Origin: Photobacterium frigidiphilum
GTDB lineage: Bacteria; Pseudomonadota; Gammaproteobacteria; Enterobacterales; Vibrionaceae
NCBI RefSeq assembly: GCF_003025615.1
Contig: NZ_PYMJ01000005.1
Location: 207,589 to 271,588 of the forward strand
Direction of reading: 5' to 3'
Length of the DNA: 64,000 nucleotides
Position 1 is the first letter of the stretch, and every line of letters begins with the position of its first letter. Below, in pieces: positions 60,581 to 64,000 of this stretch. Under the pieces are notes generated by a model, which did no database searches, was not told the DNA's origin, and saw only the letters and a program-made list of their open reading frames with translations. The position numbers and the translations under genes are program-made.

Positions 60581-61717
60581 TTAACTCGAATATTTCTTTT
60601 GTTTTAAGGTAGATGAAATTAATTGGAGTACTTCTTGGGCCCTATTTTCCCAGCTTTCATCTTTCACTTTATCTTGTGCTCTATTCGCATAATGTTGTCG
60701 TTCTAATTCTGATAACTGACTTAACTTATCGATTGCTTCAAGCCATTGATTAACAGTTGTTGCAATGGTGACCAGTGGTTGGTATTCCGTTGCGGCAGGA
60801 AAGTTGGAGCTAATTACTGGGCATCCAGAAGCGAGATATTCCCTTAGCTTTAAAGGATTACAAGCTTGTATTTGGGGATTATCAACAAAAGGTAAAATGG
60901 CAATGGACCAATGCTGTAAATACCCTGGTAGTTGATTGTGAGGACAGGCTGGTAAAAAATGGATATTCGAGAGCTGCTTAAGTTCAAAGGGGTCAACATC
61001 TTTTCTACCTACAAGGTAAAAATTCATATGTGGCCGAGATTCTGCTAAACATTTTAGCAGTTTAATATCTAACCAATTGTTAATGCTGCCATAAAATCCA
61101 ATGCTAGGTTGATCTACACATATTTCAGTAGGCTTCGAGGTCGGTTGTTTAAAGTTATTGATAGCCACACCATGAGGAAGAAGCCAGGTTTTATCTTGTG
61201 GAAATTTTTGCTGCAGAGTCGGGCTTGCGGTAAGGATGATATCGGATACTTGAATAAGGCGCTGTTCAGCTTCTACGACATATTGATGGTCAACACCTGC
61301 AAGGGCTGAAAAATCATCACCACAATAATAAATGACCAAATCGCTTTCACTTATCTCGAGATAGTCAACTGCTGTAGGTAGGGCAGCCCATATGATTCGA
61401 TGGTATTTCTTTGGTGGAATTTGTCGTCTTAATAAAAACTGATTTATTTTTAGCATGTTAGCGCTTTTAGCTAAAGGCCATACTAAGGGGTTGATTATTT
61501 TTCTTGGCTTTATAGATATTGCTGGTGGTTCATAATTTGTGAGTGCGGTAGTGATTTTTTCATTAATGCGTTTTAAATCTCGCATTGTAAAGTTGGGTTG
61601 CCTTAACCCTATGGAGTTTATCCAAGTTACAGAATGATCATGCATTAATACTGAAAGTAAGTGTTGGCTACTTGAAGGGTGGCGCCCCCAATCTTCACCA
61701 AATACGAGAAATTCCAT
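60581..61717 (-). CDS. Group 1 glycosyltransferase
   Basis: 378 residues. The N-terminus EFLVFGEDWGRHPSSSQHL and the middle DLVIYYCGDDFSALAGVDHQYV are of the WcaI/TuaH-like group; SIGFYGSINNWLDIKLL opens the donor domain and LKLREYLASGCPVISS is the conserved C-terminal motif. No full EX7E glutamate pair is obvious. Likely adds a sugar to the repeat unit. Confidence 0.85.
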   Translation of the reverse strand: MEFLVFGEDWGRHPSSSQHLLSVLMHDHSVTWINSIGLRQPNFTMRDLKRINEKITTALTNYEPPAISIKPRKIINPLVWPLAKSANMLKINQFLLRRQIPPKKYHRIIWAALPTAVDYLEISESDLVIYYCGDDFSALAGVDHQYVVEAEQRLIQVSDIILTASPTLQQKFPQDKTWLLPHGVAINNFKQPTSKPTEICVDQPSIGFYGSINNWLDIKLLKCLAESRPHMNFYLVGRKDVDPFELKQLSNIHFLPACPHNQLPGYLQHWSIAILPFVDNPQIQACNPLKLREYLASGCPVISSNFPAATEYQPLVTIATTVNQWLEAIDKLSQLSELERQHYANRAQDKVKDESWENRAQEVLQLISSTLKQKKYSS

Positions 61718-61802
61718 AAATATTCCTTAGTTTTTTTTGTACTTCCGTTTTTGCAAATTGCAATTTAAGCCTTAAATTGGGTGAACTCTGCCGTAAAGAT
61801 TG

Positions 61803-63137
61803 TCATTGTGTCGATATTGAGTGTGCGGTCGTGACATTACTTGTCAGCCTGTCTAAGGCGATTAATAAGCTAATCAATATATATAACGGCCATGTTGTTC
61901 CTTGGGTGAGAAAGGTGCCACTAACACAAAAAGTGATCAGCCCTATCCATAACCCTTCTGCGATAGGTTTCATTTCATGATTGCGTAGGCGGTTTAGTAA
62001 CCGATAGCTCAGCGTAAAAGTTCCTACAAGTAAGCAAATAAACAAGAGAAAGCCAATAAAGCCAGTTTCACCTAAAATTTGAAACCATGTACTGTGTACA
62101 GCATGATTCTTGCCGTCCCAGTGGGGGGAGTAAAAAAAGTAGTTAAAATAAAAATTATCAAGTCCAACGCCTGTCAAAGGGTTTGCGAGTGCCATTCTAA
62201 ATGCAGCTTCCCATGCAAATAAGCGACCCATTGAAGACTCATCAATCCCTTCTTCTCCTGATCCTCCTGAAGATCGATCGCTTATACCTGCAAATACCAC
62301 GAGGAGTATTAATCCAATACCACTGATTATTGAGGGAATGACAATTGAGCGGCTGCGTAGCAACATTAAAGTAAAGAAAGCGGAAGTAATACCAAGTAAT
62401 CCACCTCGGCTTTGAGTGGCTATAATGCCGCTGACCAAAATGATCATAAACAAGGCGGTCATAGTACGCTGTGCTTTGTTGCCTTGAAAAATATTCGTTA
62501 ATGCAAAAGAAAGAGGGAATAGAAGAGCAAGGGATAAATCATTTGGATCACCCAAGATTGAACCGATATCTCGCCCAATAGTGACGCGAGTACCTTCTAC
62601 TAACCCAATACCGTTGATCCGATTATATAAAGCAAGAATAGAGAGGCTGACACCACAAAGTATTAATAAAATAGGTATCGGCTTTAATTGTTTTTGTTTA
62701 GTCGGTAGCCAGCTAATAGCAAAAACCATAATGATTATTTTAATAAAGCTATTGTTAAATGTTGCGAATGCCTCGGCTCGATTCGTCGCCAACAAACATG
62801 AGATGAAGACCCAAAAACTGAATAGTAAAAAAAATGTCTGCAACGAATGCCAATGAATCTCATCTCGTTTTAACCATAGATGGATGCATAACCCTGCAAT
62901 GCTAAAAGTTGCTAGTAACAATGGAATATGAAATGGCATTAAAACAGGAAAAGCTTCATGTAAGCGAAAGTAAGAAAAAAGAATAAAGAAGACGCATATA
63001 GTAAATGAGTGATTGATGATAAATGGAAAAAGAATGATTGCGCAGAGCAATAAGCTATCAGTACCCAACTGAGCCCACGCGACATAAGTTAAGATGCATC
63101 CGCCAAACGCTAACCATAATTGATTGCATCGTTTCAT
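61803..63137 (-). CDS. O-antigen ligase/polymerase family (Wzy/WaaL-like)
   Basis: 444 residues with about ten to twelve transmembrane helices. The large periplasmic loop carries PLTGVGLDNF and NHAVHSTWFQILGETGFIGF, the Wzy_C signature with its conserved His. It should polymerise or ligate the exported repeat units. First gene of the leftward cluster. It is strongly A+T-rich. No flippase (Wzx) gene is seen in the window. Confidence 0.87.
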   Translation of the reverse strand: MKRCNQLWLAFGGCILTYVAWAQLGTDSLLLCAIILFPFIINHSFTICVFFILFSYFRLHEAFPVLMPFHIPLLLATFSIAGLCIHLWLKRDEIHWHSLQTFFLLFSFWVFISCLLATNRAEAFATFNNSFIKIIIMVFAISWLPTKQKQLKPIPILLILCGVSLSILALYNRINGIGLVEGTRVTIGRDIGSILGDPNDLSLALLFPLSFALTNIFQGNKAQRTMTALFMIILVSGIIATQSRGGLLGITSAFFTLMLLRSRSIVIPSIISGIGLILLVVFAGISDRSSGGSGEEGIDESSMGRLFAWEAAFRMALANPLTGVGLDNFYFNYFFYSPHWDGKNHAVHSTWFQILGETGFIGFLLFICLLVGTFTLSYRLLNRLRNHEMKPIAEGLWIGLITFCVSGTFLTQGTTWPLYILISLLIALDRLTSNVTTAHSISTQ

Positions 63138-63150
63138 CGTGTTTAGGCTC

Positions 63151-63179
63151 TATATATACATAGTGGTATATGATGGCAA
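63151..63179 (-). promoter_or_regulatory. Possible promoter of the leftward polysaccharide cluster
   Basis: On the minus strand TTGCCA and TATATA are separated by 17 bases. The -10 ends 14 bases before the ATG of the ligase gene, leaving a very short leader and no clear ribosome-binding site, so the start codon or this promoter could be wrong. Confidence 0.4.
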
Positions 63180-63589
63180 AAGTGGTTTGCTGTTAATGTT
63201 GGATATGGGCAATGCTCTTTCCCTCCGAAAGCGCATCGTTGGGATAAGTTCATACTTGTATTCCTTTCTTATAAGCTAAAATATCTTTACTCATTTGAAA
63301 TACTCTTGATTAAGTTAGTTTCACTTTTATTAGCCATACAATCTTGATGCCAGAATGTAGATGCTCACTACTTAATTTACTGATAGCTCCCTTCGTAAAG
63401 ATCTTTAAATAATAGTGTTGAAATTGTTCGGATTGGTGCGAGAATGCCATCTTTGGTGGGAAAGCAGTCAGTTGGTTTTCTTTTGTTTTTTTTTACTTGC
63501 CAAGAGTTTCTGATTATCTATAATGCAGCCCATCGAAACGGTGAATAGCCGGTTAATCGATGCACGGATAACGAATCATTACAAAGTGC

Positions 63590-63617
63590 TTGACACGGTA
63601 ATGCATTTGGATAAAAT
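63590..63617 (+). promoter_or_regulatory. rRNA operon promoter
   Basis: Consensus TTGACA and TAAAAT with a 16-base spacer, as usual in rrn promoters, and an A+T-rich upstream stretch that may be an UP element. About 265 bases ahead of mature 16S. Confidence 0.88.
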
Positions 63618-63672
63618 GTCCGTCCACTTCAAAGAATGGTTGGTGCTAAAGCATTAATTTGATTTTAAGTGT

Positions 63673-63684
63673 TGTTCTTTAACA
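63673..63684 (+). promoter_or_regulatory. boxA antitermination site of the rrn leader
   Basis: TGTTCTTTAACA closely matches the boxA consensus TGCTCTTTAACA. It recruits the NusB-S10 complex; rpsJ, which encodes S10, is also in this window. Confidence 0.9.
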
Positions 63685-63884
63685 ATTTGACCATGCAATC
63701 TGTGTGGGCACTCGTGAAATTTTAAGTCGAAAGATTTATCAATGAACTGAGTGACCTTAATCATCGCAAGATGACACAGTCAATTTATGCTTCATTTCTT
63801 CGCGAGAAGAATGAAACAAGAATATCAGTAAAAATCATTGAGCCGATTCGACGCTTTTTATTAAGTAGAGAATCAACAGAACTT

Positions 63885-64000
63885 TAATTGAAGAGTTTGA
63901 TCATGGCTCAGATTGAACGCTGGCGGCAGGCCTAACACATGCAAGTCGAGCGGTAACAGGAATTAGCTTGCTAATTCGCTGACGAGCGGCGGACGGGTGA
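63885..64000 (+). rRNA. rrs: 16S ribosomal RNA, 5' end (truncated by window)
   Basis: AATTGAAGAGTTTGATCATG begins mature 16S, followed by the universal GCTCAGATTGAACGCTGGC region. The V1 loop with GGAATTAGCTTGCTAATTC fits Photobacterium-like Vibrionaceae. About 116 bases are present. Confidence 0.98.

Larger units (their letters stand above)
63138..63884. other. Intergenic region between the cluster and 16S rRNA
   Basis: About 750 bases. The left ~450 bases are A+T-rich with no gene, JUMPstart or ops element seen by eye. The right part is the rrn promoter and leader. A hairpin TTCATTTCTTC/GAAGAATGAA at 63791-63815 lies between boxA and 16S. Confidence 0.7.

Noticed and set aside
50000..63200. 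Insertion sequence or transposase explaining the cluster position
   Set aside because: No transposase, terminal inverted repeats or target duplication were visible within the region.
63138..63589. JUMPstart/ops element upstream of the polysaccharide cluster
   Set aside because: No GGCGGTAG core or its complement was seen in this stretch.

Overview
The window looks like a chromosome segment from a marine Vibrionaceae, most likely Photobacterium (P. profundum-like). The reasons are the order pilQ-aroK-aroB-damX-dam-rpe-gph-trpS, a CRP almost identical to the E. coli protein beside yhfA and prkB, the kefG-kefB-yheV-slyD-slyX-fkpA-yheO-tusDCB block leading into the str operon, and a 16S rRNA 5' end of Vibrionaceae type at the right edge. 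This placement comes from reading the sequence; no database search was run.

Bases 1-8510 are core genes: the tail of secretin PilQ, shikimate kinase and dehydroquinate synthase, the SPOR protein DamX, Dam methylase, ribulose-phosphate epimerase, phosphoglycolate phosphatase, TrpS and PabA. Bases 8866-13755 are an arginine succinyltransferase (AST) catabolic group (aminotransferase, astA, astD) ending in a DUF1338 putative 2-oxoacid dioxygenase; astB and astE are absent here. Bases 14264-30389 hold crp, yhfA, prkB, yheU, yheT, a MocR regulator divergent from a LysE exporter across a perfect palindrome, the ABC-F ATPase YheS, the KefG/KefB glutathione-gated potassium efflux system, chaperone/PPIases SlyD and FkpA, a WD40 lipoprotein, YheO and the TusDCB sulfur relay.

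Bases 30470-49994 are the translation super-region: str (rpsL-rpsG-fusA-tufB), a bfd-bfr iron pair under a probable Fur site, then the S10, spc and alpha operons. Recognisable regulatory leaders precede rpsJ (L4-type) and rpsM (S4 pseudoknot type), and an intrinsic terminator separates S10 from spc.

Bases 50028-63137 are the accessory part: an exopolysaccharide cluster lodged between rplQ and an rRNA operon. Nearly all of it is transcribed leftwards. It resembles the Vibrio syp (symbiosis polysaccharide) locus but in a permuted order: ligase/polymerase, glycosyltransferase, small lipoprotein, Wzz-like chain-length protein, glycosyltransferase, then a fused GT2/polyprenyl-phosphate sugar transferase. 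A second block follows: STAS protein, OmpA-like lipoprotein, a giant export protein with about nine SLBB domains, and a BY-kinase-like ATPase that has lost its P-loop lysine. A sigma-54-like element lies just before the STAS gene. The two-component regulators of classical syp loci are not in the window. The right edge holds an rrn promoter, boxA and the start of 16S rRNA.
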